Below are positions 63,687-64,000 of a stretch of DNA of 64,000 nucleotides, piece by piece; position 1 is the stretch's first letter; every line of letters starts with the position of its first letter. This DNA comes from Omphiscola glabra. Lineage: Eukaryota; Mollusca; Gastropoda; Lymnaeidae. The DNA is taken from positions 21,785,510 to 21,849,509 of the forward strand of contig OZ024796.1 of the NCBI GenBank assembly GCA_964017045.1. The letters run 5' to 3'. The notes under the pieces are model-generated. The model had not been told where the DNA came from. It was given only the letters and a program-made list of their open reading frames with translations, and did no database searches. The translations under genes and the position numbers were made by a program.

Positions 63687-64000
63687 AATGGACTACGATT
63701 AGTCACTTCCTTGTTTTGTCACGTGATACGTACCAGCCATTAGTAGGCTTTCTGCTACACATAACAACACATAACAACAGATAAACAGCTGATCAGCCAT
63801 TGCCATTATCATTAATTCTAAAGCAAAATGTTTGTCTCCATCAGCGCTTCCCCCAGTGTTAATTAAAATTTTACTTTTCAAAATATTCTTGAATACACGT
63901 GTTTTTTTAAAATGACATTCATAAATGTGACAATAATTATAATTCAGTTATGATTAAAGGAAGAAAGTTGTTTGAAGAAAAATTTGTGAGCGACTAGTGT
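63687..64000. mobile_element. 370-bp MITE, copy 2, inverted relative to copy 1 and cut by the window end
   Basis: It starts AATGGACTACGATTAGTCAC and continues through TTGTTTTGTCACGTGATACG. It is the reverse complement of 21101 leftwards, matching nearly base for base over more than 300 bp with small differences (for example an extra 'cataacaaca' unit near 63762). The right inverted repeat lies beyond position 64000. Confidence 0.85.

Overview
The window is a piece of an animal nuclear genome: AT-rich, with spliced genes using GT-AG introns, non-LTR and Penelope-like retroelement remains, hAT-type MITEs, SINE-like tails and an intron-bearing tRNA. The protein sequences and the repeat families fit a mollusc, most likely a gastropod. 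That placement is inference from general familiarity, not from a search.

Layout from left to right. (1) 551-4415 (+) holds the last ten coding exons of TMEM214; its 5' part lies outside the window. (2) 6977-14827 (-) holds a complete twelve-exon TATDN1 (TatD-type DNase), tail-to-tail with TMEM214. (3) 15657-17243 (+) is an intronless, protocadherin-like gene, head-to-head with TATDN1. It has four cadherin repeats, a C-terminal hydrophobic segment and no cytoplasmic tail, and a 16-bp minisatellite lies just behind it. (4) 17.9-24.1 kb has no supported gene and carries LINE, MITE and hAT remnants. (5) 24157-54094 (+) is a complete CAD gene (glutamine-dependent carbamoyl-phosphate synthetase, dihydroorotase and aspartate transcarbamylase). 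I could follow it through 45 coding exons that join in frame to 6786 nt (2261 residues). (6) 54.1-64 kb is a repeat-rich flank with a broken LINE carrying a hAT MITE, an intact tRNA-Leu(CAA) gene, a deleted copy of it, and a second copy of a 370-bp palindromic MITE that also occurs near 20.8 kb.

The genes are not an operon and share no obvious pathway. CAD catalyses the first three steps of de novo pyrimidine synthesis, TATDN1 is a metal-dependent nuclease, and TMEM214 is an ER membrane protein. TMEM214 and CAD also lie near each other in human 2p23.3, so their proximity here may be old linkage.

I did not find a convincing new biological system. The observations most worth checking are two 33-nt, frame-neutral microexons in the CAD DHO-ATC linker, the tail-less protocadherin, hammerhead-ribozyme-like cores of Penelope type in CAD introns, and the paired intact and deleted tRNA-Leu copies.
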